Shown here: one piece after another, positions 45,014 through 54,663 of the stretch
Position numbering within the stretch: the first letter of the stretch is position 1
Layout of the letters: each line of letters starts with the position of its first letter
From: Proteobacteria bacterium UBA7447
GTDB taxonomy: Bacteria; Pseudomonadota; Gammaproteobacteria; Arenicellales; UBA868
Assembly: GCA_002477475.1 (NCBI GenBank)
Contig: DLPX01000033.1
Location: 1 to 64,000 of the forward strand
Direction of reading: 5' to 3'
Length of the DNA: 64,000 bases
The notes under the pieces: model-generated
The model's database searches: none
What the model saw: the letters and a program-made list of their open reading frames with translations, nothing else
Told to the model about the DNA's origin: nothing
Translations under genes and position numbers: made by a program

Positions 45014-46534
45014 GTGCGGCGAGTGGACTCAACGACAACCCAAGTGACCCGGCCCAAACGTCGAAACGCGGCCCAAAGAAAGGCAAAAGCGCAGGCGCGT
45101 CTTCAGGGCGGCGGCAGCCCTGCGATCCAGCCCGGCATGCCGGGCGGACAATATCGGCCCTTGGGCGACGACGACCTCACCCGGATTCACGAAGCGGCGC
45201 TGACTATCCTTGAAAACACCGGGATCGGAGATCCCCTTCCTGAATTGCTCGATATCGTGCTGCCGCTTGGCGCCACACTGAATGATCATGGCCGATTGTG
45301 CTTTCCAAGAGGCATGATCGAAGACATCATCGCGGCAGCCGCTCGTGAGTACACGATTTATGCGCGAGGCTCGCGAGCCGGAAAGGATGACATGTACTGC
45401 AACGGCAACTGGGTTTATTTCTCAAACTCCGGCAGCGCCGTCACCACCCTGGATAGCGACAACCTTCACTACCGTCCGTCCACGATTCTGGATATTTACG
45501 ACTTCACCCGGCTAGTCGATCAACTCGACAACATTCACATGTCGGGAGACACGGTGATCGGAACAGATGTGCCTGATGACTATGAACACGATATGACCAT
45601 GGTCTACGCCCTCATGGCTGCCACCGAAAAACCGCTGTGACTGTCTTTTCGAAAGCGCGAAAACATTCGCCCGGCGCTGGAAATTTTTGACCTTCCAAGC
45701 GGTGGCGAAGGCACCTTCCTGAAGAAACCCTCGGTCATATTCGGAGGATGTCCGATCGTCTCTCCGCTTCAGTTCGGCAGAGAAAATCTGGAGGTCATGA
45801 TGGATGCCACGCAACTCGGTCTCGTTAGCGATATCGCAGTAGCGCCCCAATCCGGGGCCACAGCACCCGCTACCCTGGCCGGTATCCTCGCCCAAGTGGT
45901 TGCGGAGACTCTTTCCTGTCTGGCCAGCGTCAACCTGATTCGTCCGGGCTGTCCCGTCACATTTGCCACCTGGCCGTTTGTGACTGATCTTCGAACTGGT
46001 TCATTCACCGGCGGCAGCGGTGAACAGGCCTTGCTCGCTGCTGCGGCAATTCAGATGGGGAATTTCTACGATCTGCCTAACAGCGCCGGTGCCGGAATGA
46101 CCGATTCCAAGATTCCAGATGCCCAATATGGCTATGAGAAAGGATTAACGATCGCACTTGCAGCGCTGTCGGGAGCGAATCGTGTCTGCGAAGTCGGCGG
46201 CATGATGGGCAGCCTTATGGGCTGCAGCTTCGAATCTATGGTGATAGATAACGAGGCGGTCGGCATGATCCAGCGTGCGGTACGTGGAATTGAGATCTCC
46301 GATGACACGTTATCGGTAGAAACGATCCATCAGTGCGCCGTTGATCCGGGTCATTTTCTGGGCAACGAGCAGACCTTAAGCATGATGGAAAGCGAGTACG
46401 TTTACCCCAACATGATGGACCGCTCGCCGGCAGACCAATGGGAAGCCGAGGGCGCTCACGACTTATTCGAGCGCGGCCGCAAAGCAAGCCGCGAGATACT
46501 CGCGGCTCATTATCCCAATTACTTCAGCCCGTAG
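45014..46534 (+). pseudogene. MttB-family (trimethylamine methyltransferase-like) gene interrupted by in-frame TGA
   Basis: The whole 507-codon frame reads as a non-pyrrolysine MttB homologue (basic N-terminus, then LTRIHEAALTILENTGIGDP, WVYFSNSGSAVTTLD, FVTDLRTGSFTGGSGEQAL, SAGAGMTDSKIPDAQYGYEKG, MIQRAVRGIEI). Codon 209 is TGA (45638-45640), between TEKPL and LSFRKRENIRPAL, where relatives have a Gly; GGA to TGA is one change. The frame is the same on both sides, so this is a point nonsense mutation, readthrough or an error, not a frameshift. Intact members transfer methyl groups from betaines to corrinoid proteins, but no corrinoid-protein gene is nearby. The start is GTG at 45014 or 45023. 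Confidence 0.85.
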
Positions 46535-46587
46535 GCCGACGCCCTAATCCGGGAAAAGTTCCCAATAAAGATCTCGAGCGACGACAT

Positions 46588-46606
46588 GCGCCCGGACAAC
46601 GGGCGC
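46588..46606 (+). terminator. GC-rich hairpin downstream of the MttB-family gene
   Basis: GCGCCCG-GACAA-CGGGCGC, a 7-bp perfect stem about 55 bp after the stop codon. It lacks a T-run, so a strict intrinsic terminator is doubtful. Confidence 0.35.
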
Positions 46607-46695
46607 TGGTAGCACTGGCCTTTAATATCGAATCAAGCTGCGATAAAACCGTCTCGATTCTGTGCGTCGTCATTCACGCGCAGAGACGAGAAACG

Positions 46696-46983
46696 TTAGA
46701 TCGGACACTCGGCAAATTTCGATTGGGTAGCCTTCACTTCCTCGATCTCACCTACGGCATTTGCTATCTCGGAAACCGTTTTGTATCCAGCAAACGGTTC
46801 GCCGTCACAAGCATCTCTCATTAGTCCGAATCCGCCCGTTTCTTCTACCGTTCTGACAGAGGTATACAGGAAGATATCTGCAACTGAACACTGCGAGCCG
46901 ATTAAGACCGGTCCTGCATTCACAGAAACCAAATGTCGTTCCAGGAAAACGAGTCGATTCCGATTTAGCTTTCCTGAAAGCAC
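46696..46983 (-). pseudogene. Glutathione S-transferase remnant (C-terminal domain only)
   Basis: 95 codons reading NRNRLVFLERHL, then GPVLIGSQCSVADIFLYTSV, then TVSEIANAVGEIEEVKATQSKFAECPI. This is the alpha-helical GST C-terminal domain with the SxADI capping motif. The whole thioredoxin-like N-terminal domain is missing: upstream on the same strand the LysE gene ends 9 bp away. The C-terminus also stops before the usual final helix. It is best read as a truncated relic left by a deletion, though a short expressed protein from GTG 46983 cannot be excluded. Confidence 0.7.
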
Positions 46984-46992
46984 CTCACCCTA

Positions 46993-47583
46993 TCACCCCA
47001 ACGCAACTGCCCAAATAACCACCAGAACCGTCACAACACTGAGACTGCGCATCAGCCAGCGTTCTGCCGGTCGGCCACCCACGGCCGCGACGAGCATCGC
47101 ACCCCCAGCACACCAGATGCAGTGAAGCACGACCTGAACTACGAGGAAAGTGAGGCTGATGATGATGGCCTGGGGGATCAGCGGCTGGGTGCTATCCGTG
47201 AACTGGGCATAGGCAAAAACCAGCATGGCCCAGGCCTTGGGATTCAGCGGATGCACGGCGAGCCCCTTCCAGAATGACTCCGGCTGCCTGAGGTCACGCT
47301 CCGCCATCAGAAATCCTGACATCCGCAACGCCAGCCACGCGAGATAGGCCACACAGACGATCTTAAGCGCGAGCAGAAATCGTGGCTCGTAGGAAAGCAG
47401 CTCCCACAAGCCAAGGGCCAGCAGGATATTTACCAGCAATTTACCCAGCGTCACTCCCGCCACAAACGGAAGACTGCGCCAGAAACCGAAGTTCGCCCCG
47501 GATGTCATCAGCAACATATTCGCGGGCCCCGGCGTACCGACCATAAAAATCACGAACAACAAAAAGGGCGCAAAATCGATCAT
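46993..47583 (-). CDS. LysE/RhtB family amino-acid exporter
   Basis: 196-residue inner-membrane protein with about six hydrophobic segments. The family N-terminal motif FMVGTPGPANMLLMTSGANFG is clear, then LVNILLALGLWEL and LNPKAWAMLVFAYAQF. It exports amino acids or related metabolites by proton exchange. It is divergent from the IclR-family gene with only 68 bp between, a usual arrangement for a regulator and its exporter. Substrate unknown. Confidence 0.88.
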   Translation of the reverse strand: MIDFAPFLLFVIFMVGTPGPANMLLMTSGANFGFWRSLPFVAGVTLGKLLVNILLALGLWELLSYEPRFLLALKIVCVAYLAWLALRMSGFLMAERDLRQPESFWKGLAVHPLNPKAWAMLVFAYAQFTDSTQPLIPQAIIISLTFLVVQVVLHCIWCAGGAMLVAAVGGRPAERWLMRSLSVVTVLVVIWAVALG

Positions 47584-47651
47584 TTTTATTTGGTTAACAA
47601 ACTGTCACAAAATTTTTTACAGGATAATATGTTACTGTCTTTTGCCTTCTC

Positions 47652-48422
47652 ATGCGGAATCCAACATTGACGATCAATCAGGCTTCTCAGATACAGGTGA
47701 TTGACCGTGCAACTCTTCTCTTGGATGCTATTGCCCGTTACCGCAAACCCGTCAGCCTCAAGATTCTGACTGCAGAGACGGGCCTGCATTCAAGCACGGC
47801 CCATCGGATATTAGGATCTCTGATTCATAACGGGCTCGTTGAAAAGAACAGTGATAACCATTACCGACTGGGACTTCGACTGGTGCAGCTGGGCACTCGC
47901 CTGCATAGCACTCTTGACCTTCGGGCAATCGCACTGCCGTTCATGGAATCGCTGCGCGATGAGTTTCATGAAACAGTAAACCTCAGTATCCGCGAAGGGG
48001 ATCAGGTTGTTTACATTGAGCGGGTGACACCCGACCGAATGATGCATGTGCATCAGGTCGTAGGCAGTCGGGCTCCGCTGCACGTTACGGCGGTTGGCAA
48101 ACTGATGCTGGGCGCCGCGGGGCGTGATGCCTGTGTGGATTACGGTAAACGCACCAACCTACCGGCCTACACCAAAAATACGATTACCTCCATCGACCGA
48201 CTGGTAGAAGAATCTGCGGTTGCGCGCGAACAAAGGTATGCACTGGATAATGAAGAGGCTGAACTCGGTGTCGGCTGCATCGGTGTCCTACTTCATGACA
48301 ATACCGGCCAAGTGTCAGCAGGCCTATCGGTCTCAGCTCCCATAGAAAGAAGGGATATCAGTTGGGCTCAAGAACTGCTTCGTGCCAGCGACAGCATCTC
48401 CCGATCACTCGGTTCAGGGTAA
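47652..48422 (+). CDS. IclR-family transcriptional regulator
   Basis: 256 residues. The N-terminal winged HTH is at about 15-75 (VIDRATLLLDAIARYRKPVSLK, then LHSSTAHRILGSLIHNGLVEK), followed by the IclR effector domain (VNLSIREGDQVVYIERV, GSRAPLHVTAVGKLMLG, ALDNEEAELGVGCIGV). IclR relatives control glyoxylate, aromatic and amino-acid use. It lies directly upstream of malate synthase G on the same strand, with a 126-bp gap containing candidate operator repeats, and divergent from a LysE exporter; it may control both. Confidence 0.9.
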   Translation: MRNPTLTINQASQIQVIDRATLLLDAIARYRKPVSLKILTAETGLHSSTAHRILGSLIHNGLVEKNSDNHYRLGLRLVQLGTRLHSTLDLRAIALPFMESLRDEFHETVNLSIREGDQVVYIERVTPDRMMHVHQVVGSRAPLHVTAVGKLMLGAAGRDACVDYGKRTNLPAYTKNTITSIDRLVEESAVAREQRYALDNEEAELGVGCIGVLLHDNTGQVSAGLSVSAPIERRDISWAQELLRASDSISRSLGSG

Positions 48423-48448
48423 TTCCCGGCAGCGCCTGATCAGACTAA

Positions 48449-48475
48449 TTCCACATTGTGGGATATTTCTCCACA
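48449..48475. promoter_or_regulatory. CCACA/TGTGG repeats upstream of glcB, candidate IclR operator
   Basis: CCACA-T-TGTGG at 48451-48461 is a perfect inverted repeat, with a further CCACA half-site at 48471-48475. They lie in the short gap between the IclR gene and malate synthase. Assignment to IclR rests on position only. Confidence 0.35.
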
Positions 48476-48548
48476 ATACAAAATTTGCGAGTATGATCGT
48501 CGTCTGGGGAGAGAACTGCTGTAAAGCCGTTTGGCTTAAAAATTTGTA

Positions 48549-50711
48549 GTGAACGATCGAGTATCTTTGCACGGTCTCAGTATCGACCGTGACCTGTTTG
48601 CGCTGATCAATGATCAGGCGCTGCCGCATATCGGGATAGCGCATGAGGCTTTTTGGTCCGGATTCTCTGATCTCATCTCAGAGTTGACGCCAAAAAACCG
48701 CGCCTTGCTGGCGCGTCGTGAAGAGCTTGAGACCCTGATCAACGAGTGGCATGCCGAGCGCCGTGGCATCCCTCATGACCCCAAATCCTACCGGGCGTTT
48801 CTATCCGACATAGGTTATCTCGCACCTGAAGGGCCTGATTTCAGTGTGTCGACCCAAGGAATCGACCCGGAAATCACTGCGATCCCTGGGCCGCAGCTGG
48901 TGGTTCCGGTCAACAATGCCCGCTATGCCATCAACGCGACGAATGCGAGGTGGGGCTCTCTATATGACGCTCTTTATGGGACGGATGTCATCAGCGATGA
49001 AGATAGCGCGCTGACGAGCGGCCAGTACAGCGAGGCCAGAGGGCGCCGTGTCGTAGCCTTTGCCAATCGCTTTCTCGATGAGACAGTCCCCTTCGATGAC
49101 GCTGCCTATGGAGACATCACCGGCTTTGTTGTTGAGGACCAAATACTTAAGGCCACGTGCTCAAACGGAAAGTCCGCTCTCCTATCCAACGCTGAGCACT
49201 TCGTCGGATACCGCGGAGATACCCTTAATCCAACCTCTATACTGCTAAAGCACCATCAACTGCATATCGAACTCGTCATTGACCGTGCTCATCCTGTCGG
49301 AAAGAAAAGTGCCAGTGGCGTCAGCGATGTGCTGCTTGAGTCTGCGATTACAGTGATCCAGGATTGTGAAGACTCTGTGGCGGCAGTGGATGGGCCAGAC
49401 AAAACACAGGTCTACGCAAACTGGTTGGGACTCATGCGCGGCACACTGTCCACGATCGTATCTAAAGGCGGAGAAACTTTCGAACGCACCTTGAACCCAG
49501 ACCGGGAATACCTGGGCGCCCACGGTTCACAGCTTATGCTCCCAGGCCGAGCGCTCATGCTCGTCAGAAATGTCGGCCATCTGATGACCAATCCGGCAAT
49601 TCTGGACGCTGAAGGCAATGAAGTCTTTGAGGGCATTATGGATGCCGTCATTACGGGTCTGATCGCCCTGCATGATCTCAAAGACCCGGCCCAACGTAAC
49701 TCCCGGACCGGTGCGATGTACGTCGTTAAACCGAAGATGCACGGGCCAGAAGAAACAGCATTCAGCGTCGAACTCTTTGAGCGCACCGAACAACTTCTTG
49801 GGATGGCTTCGGGAACGATGAAGATCGGCATCATGGACGAAGAACGGCGCACCACGGTTAACCTCAAAGAGTGTATCCGCACCGCCTCTGACCGAGTCAT
49901 CTTCATCAACACCGGGTTTCTTGACCGCACCGGTGACGAAATTCACACCTCCATGGAGGCGGGACCGATGATCCGCAAAGCGGATATGAAGGCCGAGCCT
50001 TGGATCAAGGCCTACGAAGACTGGAATGTTGACGTAGGGCTTCAATGCGGTCTGCCCGGCCATGCCCAAATCGGCAAAGGCATGTGGCCCATGCCGGATG
50101 AAATGGCGGCCATGATGAAAGCAAAGGGAGATCATCCCCGTTCCGGCGCCAATACTGCCTGGGTCCCCTCACCCACGGCGGCAACCCTTCACGCCATGCA
50201 CTATCACGAAACCGATGTGCTTGCGCGCCAGGATGAACTCAAAAACCGGGCGCAGGCGAGCCTTGACGATATTCTGAAGATTCCGCTCAGTGACAGCCCA
50301 AACTGGTCGACAGAGGAGATCGACGAGGAAATTGACAACAATTGTCAGGGGATTCTGGGCTACGTCGTCAGGTGGATCGACCAGGGAGTCGGCTGCTCAA
50401 AGGTGCCGGATATCCGTGACATTGGTCTGATGGAAGACCGTGCCACTCTCCGGATCTCGAGCCAGCACATAGCCAACTGGCTTCATCACGGGATTGTTAC
50501 CGAAGACCAGGTCATGACATCTTTAAAGCGGATGGCTGCCGTCGTTGATCGACAAAATGCCGCCGACCCGCAGTATCAATCCATGGCGCCAGGATGCGAT
50601 GAAGTTGCGTTTGAAGCAGCCTGCGACCTCATTTTCCGGGGACGGGAAGTCTGCAACGGCTACGCCGAGCCTCCGCTACATCTACGAAGACTGCAAAAGA
50701 AGTCGAGCTGA
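48549..50711 (+). CDS. glcB: Malate synthase G
   Basis: 720 residues, the full length of the G isoform, which condenses glyoxylate and acetyl-CoA to malate. Diagnostic segments are [41 protein letters not shown], the catalytic-core [13 protein letters not shown] and [15 protein letters not shown], and [22 protein letters not shown] near the C-terminus. It uses a GTG start at 48549, confirmed by the family-like N-terminus [14 protein letters not shown]; no clear Shine-Dalgarno is present. Isocitrate lyase is not in the window, so glyoxylate probably comes from glycolate, purine or amino-acid breakdown. Confidence 0.96.
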   Translation: MNDRVSLHGLSIDRDLFALINDQALPHIGIAHEAFWSGFSDLISELTPKNRALLARREELETLINEWHAERRGIPHDPKSYRAFLSDIGYLAPEGPDFSVSTQGIDPEITAIPGPQLVVPVNNARYAINATNARWGSLYDALYGTDVISDEDSALTSGQYSEARGRRVVAFANRFLDETVPFDDAAYGDITGFVVEDQILKATCSNGKSALLSNAEHFVGYRGDTLNPTSILLKHHQLHIELVIDRAHPVGKKSASGVSDVLLESAITVIQDCEDSVAAVDGPDKTQVYANWLGLMRGTLSTIVSKGGETFERTLNPDREYLGAHGSQLMLPGRALMLVRNVGHLMTNPAILDAEGNEVFEGIMDAVITGLIALHDLKDPAQRNSRTGAMYVVKPKMHGPEETAFSVELFERTEQLLGMASGTMKIGIMDEERRTTVNLKECIRTASDRVIFINTGFLDRTGDEIHTSMEAGPMIRKADMKAEPWIKAYEDWNVDVGLQCGLPGHAQIGKGMWPMPDEMAAMMKAKGDHPRSGANTAWVPSPTAATLHAMHYHETDVLARQDELKNRAQASLDDILKIPLSDSPNWSTEEIDEEIDNNCQGILGYVVRWIDQGVGCSKVPDIRDIGLMEDRATLRISSQHIANWLHHGIVTEDQVMTSLKRMAAVVDRQNAADPQYQSMAPGCDEVAFEAACDLIFRGREVCNGYAEPPLHLRRLQKKSS

Positions 50712-50770
50712 AGCTAAGTAGCCCCTCTAAATCGATTTCTCGATCTGCTGCGGCACGGATGAGGGTGGGC

Positions 50771-51817
50771 CTAACCGAATCGGTCGTATCGGATATCCGT
50801 GACGGGAAGCCCTGCCCCAAGCAGTAATGCCAACGACCCGGTCAACATGGCTGGCGGCCCACCCAGAAACGCCAGACGGTTCTCGAACATGCCGTCACCC
50901 AAACGCTCGGCAACCTCGTGAACAAAGCCCTGGTGCAGAGGTAAATCCCCGACAGCGTCTGTCGCTTCTGAACCTTCTTCCGAGACGGCCAGATGGATAG
51001 ACACGTTATCAGGAGCACTTTCTTTTATCCGCCTTAGCTCATCAAGAAAGAAAAAATCCTCACGCCGACGCACCCCAAACACCATGAACAAACGGTGGCT
51101 CTCGAAGTGATTGACCGATACTGCCCGATCAAGTACCGACATGATTCCGGCAATACCGGATCCGCCCGCCAGGCAAACCAGATCGCGTGATTCTTTCGGG
51201 TCGCTGGGGTCAAATGTGGCAAGGCCCATTGGCCCAAAAATATCCACCTTGGCTTCTGAGACGCTGTTCCCGAATATCTCGTCAGAAAATCTTCCGTTCG
51301 GGATTCGCTTGATCACGAAATTAAGCGTCTGGGCTTCGCGCTGAAAATCAGTCATAGAATACGGTCGATAGCCCTGCATCCCTTCCAGCCGCACCAAGAA
51401 ATACTGTCCCGCAATATAGTCAGCCTGTCCTTGGAGTGACAGTTGAAACGTTGCTACGTCGGGTGCGACAACTGCTACATCGTGCAGGCGAGCACGGCAG
51501 TGAGCCGGTGTATCCGCAAGCGTCTGCTCAAGATCTATTTTCCCTGGAACCAGAATCTCGCAGTCATCAGTTACCAGACTCTGACATAGCAGACACTCGC
51601 CCTTATCACGCTTGAGAATCTGAGCGCCGGGCGCCTCAGCCCATGCGCTTTCAACCGTGCCCGGCCGGGCTCGCGCCACACAGGTTGAACAGACGCCTGC
51701 GCCGCACCCGTACGGCAAAGGGACGCCCTGACGCAGTCCCGCTTGTAACAGGGTTTCCCCCTGCTGGCAGTCAACCGCTACGCGGCCCTGCTTATTCAGG
51801 AATGTCACCGTAGGCAA
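50771..51817 (-). CDS. Rieske dioxygenase reductase (ferredoxin + FNR)
   Basis: 348-residue NADH:ferredoxin reductase. The N-terminal plant-type [2Fe-2S] domain has YGCGAGVCSTCVARARPGTVE and the fourth Cys in ECLLCQS. The FAD domain has YRPYSMTDF, and the NAD domain has VCLAGGSGIAGIMSVLDRAV. It is the electron entry point for the three-component oxygenase encoded upstream on the same strand (alpha 53015, beta 52358, Rieske ferredoxin 51872). Start is ATG 51817. Confidence 0.92.
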   Translation of the reverse strand: MPTVTFLNKQGRVAVDCQQGETLLQAGLRQGVPLPYGCGAGVCSTCVARARPGTVESAWAEAPGAQILKRDKGECLLCQSLVTDDCEILVPGKIDLEQTLADTPAHCRARLHDVAVVAPDVATFQLSLQGQADYIAGQYFLVRLEGMQGYRPYSMTDFQREAQTLNFVIKRIPNGRFSDEIFGNSVSEAKVDIFGPMGLATFDPSDPKESRDLVCLAGGSGIAGIMSVLDRAVSVNHFESHRLFMVFGVRRREDFFFLDELRRIKESAPDNVSIHLAVSEEGSEATDAVGDLPLHQGFVHEVAERLGDGMFENRLAFLGGPPAMLTGSLALLLGAGLPVTDIRYDRFG

Positions 51818-51871
51818 GAGTGAGTCCTATTCAAGTGATCAAGTGAAAATGCCGACAACCTATAACCACTT

Positions 51872-52249
51872 CTACCACTCGAAGTCATCGTCATCTTCTT
51901 CGTCAAACTCGTACACCAATTCCTGATCAACTTTCGCCCATACGTCTCCGTCCCGGATCTCGGATTCGTAGAACACTAACGGCCGCTCAGCTGGACCCTG
52001 CTCTTCACCCGTCAACAGGTTCCACTGCCACAAGTGTTTTGAGCAAGTGAGTGTTCCACCACGACAGATTCCAGACTCATGCAGCGGTTCTGCCATGTGC
52101 GGACAAAAGGGAGGAATAACCCGGAACTCGGCTCCGACTCTTGCAACCACCACGGCGAACTGCCCAGTCTCAAAGCGCTTCAGCTCCCCATCAATAATGT
52201 CGGTTGCCGAACAGATCTGCTGCCAGGCAGTGTCAGTCGCATCACTCAT
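51872..52249 (-). CDS. Rieske-type ferredoxin component
   Basis: 125 residues. The [2Fe-2S] Rieske motif is FCPHMAEPLHESGICRGGTL followed by TCSKHLWQW, with Cys-x-His and Cys-x2-His ligands. It shuttles electrons between the reductase and the oxygenase alpha subunit. The C-terminus is strongly acidic (EFDEEDDDDFEW), perhaps for docking. It lies third in the alpha-beta-ferredoxin-reductase operon. Confidence 0.9.
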   Translation of the reverse strand: MSDATDTAWQQICSATDIIDGELKRFETGQFAVVVARVGAEFRVIPPFCPHMAEPLHESGICRGGTLTCSKHLWQWNLLTGEEQGPAERPLVFYESEIRDGDVWAKVDQELVYEFDEEDDDDFEW

Positions 52250-52357
52250 CTTTCATTTTCTGGCTTCTGGCGCGTGGCCATTATTGAGGTAAGGCAGATT
52301 CTCAACCGACGGACGAACCGCCGATCGGTCGCGTCACGAGAAAGGTCTTTGAGGAAA

Positions 52358-52849
52358 TCAGATCGGCCAGTGCGATCCCTTATCGAGTCGACGGGTATCC
52401 AATTGAACGATTCGCTCCGAAAAGAGCGGCTCGCCGGATTCAATGCGGAACTGATCCCGATACTTGCCGACCAGAAACACATTTGATTCTCCCGCCAGCA
52501 AATGGGAGTTAATGCCGTCGAGCTCTGTTTTCATAACCGTAAATGAGGATACCGCTGACGCTGTCTGCTGGGCCTCATCGACATCCACCGTATAGACCAC
52601 GGTGTGCCGGGCAAGGGGGGAGTTATCAGAATTATGTTTGGGCAACATCTCAGTAAGCGTCACCATATCGGCGCGTTTGCCGTCAAGATACGTCATATCG
52701 ACGTTGATCTCCGGACTGAATGCCCTGATCGCATAATAGAACTCGTCGTGACATAAGCCGAGCCAATCTTCCCAGCGCGCCTCGTCCAGACAGAGGCTTG
52801 CCTGATAAATCGTACCTCTAACCCGTTCTGCGATATTGTTGTCGCTCAT
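52358..52849 (-). CDS. Aromatic-ring-hydroxylating dioxygenase beta subunit
   Basis: 163-residue NTF2-like cone-fold protein. It has the usual layout: helix VRGTIYQASLCLDEARWEDWLGLCHDEFYYAIRAF, then strands LARHTVVYTVDVDEA and SAVSSFTVMKTE, and a final FSERIVQLDTRRLDKGSHWPI. It stabilises the alpha3beta3 oxygenase hexamer and is non-catalytic in known systems. It is separated from alpha by 165 bp and from the ferredoxin gene by 108 bp, so expression is probably from one transcript with loose spacing. Confidence 0.88.
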   Translation of the reverse strand: MSDNNIAERVRGTIYQASLCLDEARWEDWLGLCHDEFYYAIRAFSPEINVDMTYLDGKRADMVTLTEMLPKHNSDNSPLARHTVVYTVDVDEAQQTASAVSSFTVMKTELDGINSHLLAGESNVFLVGKYRDQFRIESGEPLFSERIVQLDTRRLDKGSHWPI

Positions 52850-53014
52850 TGACTTCCCTTAAGTCTCTCTTGTTTTATTTTTCAGTTTTATTTTCCGGCA
52901 GCGCTGGGTGAGCAGATACGAGGCGACGACTGTATTTTCCTGATCTTCAGCCGTTCGCCCCGTCTGACACTGCTCGCCCTGACTCCGTGCTTTCTGCTTT
53001 ATTAGGATTAGGCG

Positions 53015-54283
53015 TCAGGCCGCTTTGCGCTTTTGACCTTCTTCGTAGCTCAACTCCGGATCCCCCGGCCAGCGATCCATCCACTGACCCCATGCCTCAT
53101 AAAAATGGCGCATCCCTTCTTCGTCGTGAATCGTAGGATCGCCATCTGCGTCCCGCTCGTGGCGCCCGTGAAGAATCCGGCGCTTATCCGCCCACTCGCT
53201 CATAGTTGCCTGTTGGGTGGTAACGGCCAGCAGGTCTTCATGAAGATTTCGACCGAACGGACCCCAAATTGAGTTGTGGTGCCGCTGACGCGTCAAGCGC
53301 TCTTCCGGTGTATCCCTCTTGAGTCCCAGCCCTCGGAACTCAATCATCACCTTGTCGGGACCCAGCGGCGTCATGATGTCGCAACGCAGTGCTGATCCTC
53401 GGAGGTTGAAATTCACCCCAGGAAAAAAGTCGATCATTTCCCAATGGTTGGTCGGCAAATGCGGGAACGACAACTCTTCCCTGGACTCAAAGCCCTCATA
53501 CTCATCGTACTGAACTTCAAACGAGCCGACATTCACATGGCCGTTATCAAAGCCAATGTTCTTGCGGGCAAAATAGGAATCATTAAATCCTGTGACACGA
53601 TTATGGTAGTGCAGGTAGTCGTGATAGAACTCAGAGTTGGTGTCATGCCAAAGTTTGTAGTTACAGGGAATGATGGCCTTGTGATAGTGAAATACTTCGA
53701 GCGGTTCCGCATCGAGAGATTTCTGCATACAGTCAAACGCGCCACCGGCCCACTCTTCGACCGTCTGGCCAATACCGTCATTCAGGGTGACCCAGACAAA
53801 CCCGCCGTATTTCACTTCACAGCGAAGTCGGCGCAGGCCCACATCCTTGCACTCGAGACGATCCTGGTAACCCTCGGTTGCCCGAGAAATATGCGCACAA
53901 TTCCCTTTCATATCGAACTGCCACGCGTGGAACATGCAGGTAATGTGCTTGGGCGCTCCGGAGGGTGATGCTTCCTCAAAAGATCCTGACGGCCGATTTT
54001 CGAGCATGTTGCCCCGGTGTGGGCAGACGTTCAAAAAGGCTCGGATCTGGTTATCCGCGCCACGGACGACAAGAACGGGCTCTCGAGCAACGGTCATTGT
54101 GCGGAAGGAATAAGGATCTGGAAGTTCCGACTCATGACAGACAGGCGTCCATACCTTGCTGAAGATCTTTGTGATTTCTTCCTCGAAAATATCGCGATCC
54201 GAATAAATCCGGCTATCGACGTATTCTCCTGAGGAGAGTTTTCCGGGAACCTTTTCCCACTGTTTGGCGTTTCTGGCTGGCAT
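53015..54283 (-). CDS. Rieske non-haem iron oxygenase alpha subunit
   Basis: 422 residues. The Rieske ligands are C87 and H89 (CPHRG), C116 and H119 (CMFHAW). The 26 residues between the two pairs exceed the usual 15-17, because of a Ser/Pro-rich insert (about 100-112). The mononuclear-iron region reads CNYKLWHDTNSEFYHDYLHYH (H221 with H225 or H227), whereas most relatives have two His five apart (HxxxxH). It dihydroxylates or demethylates an aromatic or other ring substrate. The start ATG at 54283 follows AAGGAG. With beta, ferredoxin and reductase genes it forms a complete system; the substrate is unknown. Confidence 0.88.
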   Translation of the reverse strand: MPARNAKQWEKVPGKLSSGEYVDSRIYSDRDIFEEEITKIFSKVWTPVCHESELPDPYSFRTMTVAREPVLVVRGADNQIRAFLNVCPHRGNMLENRPSGSFEEASPSGAPKHITCMFHAWQFDMKGNCAHISRATEGYQDRLECKDVGLRRLRCEVKYGGFVWVTLNDGIGQTVEEWAGGAFDCMQKSLDAEPLEVFHYHKAIIPCNYKLWHDTNSEFYHDYLHYHNRVTGFNDSYFARKNIGFDNGHVNVGSFEVQYDEYEGFESREELSFPHLPTNHWEMIDFFPGVNFNLRGSALRCDIMTPLGPDKVMIEFRGLGLKRDTPEERLTRQRHHNSIWGPFGRNLHEDLLAVTTQQATMSEWADKRRILHGRHERDADGDPTIHDEEGMRHFYEAWGQWMDRWPGDPELSYEEGQKRKAA

Positions 54284-54663
54284 AGTGTCGCTCCTTTGCG
54301 CTTTTCCTAGGCGCTTTTTCTAGCGGTGGCTGGCATGCGCCTCATGCCGGCTCCATACTGCATCTCTTAAGTTAGTGTTGAACAAAGTTTGACTTATTGA
54401 GTGTGATTAAACGGTCACGAATTTGATTTGTAAAATCATTCAGATCAATAATTTAATAGGCAGAAGAAATCAATTTTTTATTCTAAAAAAGAGGGCTCAG
54501 ATCCGGTTTTTCATGATTTTTAGGCTATTTTTACTATATCTGCTGCATCGAACAGCTTCCCCGGCCCTGACCCTGTCAGCCAAGAAGCCACCACGGCTGG
54601 GACTTTCGCCGCCCAGCCGTGGCTCTTGCGGTCAGATCGCTATCTCGCTTTTTACCTCGCCTT
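54284..54663. other. 380-bp intergenic region: Rieske operon promoter side and PanB-like gene end
   Basis: An AT-rich stretch (about 54360-54540) should contain the minus-strand promoter for the Rieske operon, but I cannot pick a convincing -35/-10 pair. The right part holds the strong hairpin at 54591-54622. I see no coding region. Confidence 0.6.
54591..54622 (-). terminator. Perfect 11-bp stem hairpin after the PanB-like gene
   Basis: CCACGGCTGGG (54591-54601) pairs with CCCAGCCGTGG (54612-54622) across a 10-base loop, about 40 bp past the stop of the PanB-like gene on the minus strand. There is no T-run, so it may be a transcript-stabilising or Rho-assisted terminator. Confidence 0.6.

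Noticed and set aside
45638..45640. Pyrrolysine or selenocysteine at the in-frame stop of the MttB-family gene
   Set aside because: The codon is TGA, not TAG, and lies at codon 209, not near the pyrrolysine position (about 334) of archaeal MttB. Relatives have Gly here, no convincing SECIS fold follows, and TGA is used as an ordinary stop elsewhere in the window.
48524..48537. Hairpin AAGCC-GTTT-GGCTT before glcB as a terminator or regulator
   Set aside because: Stem of only 5 bp, followed by A-rich not T-rich sequence, so it is probably incidental.
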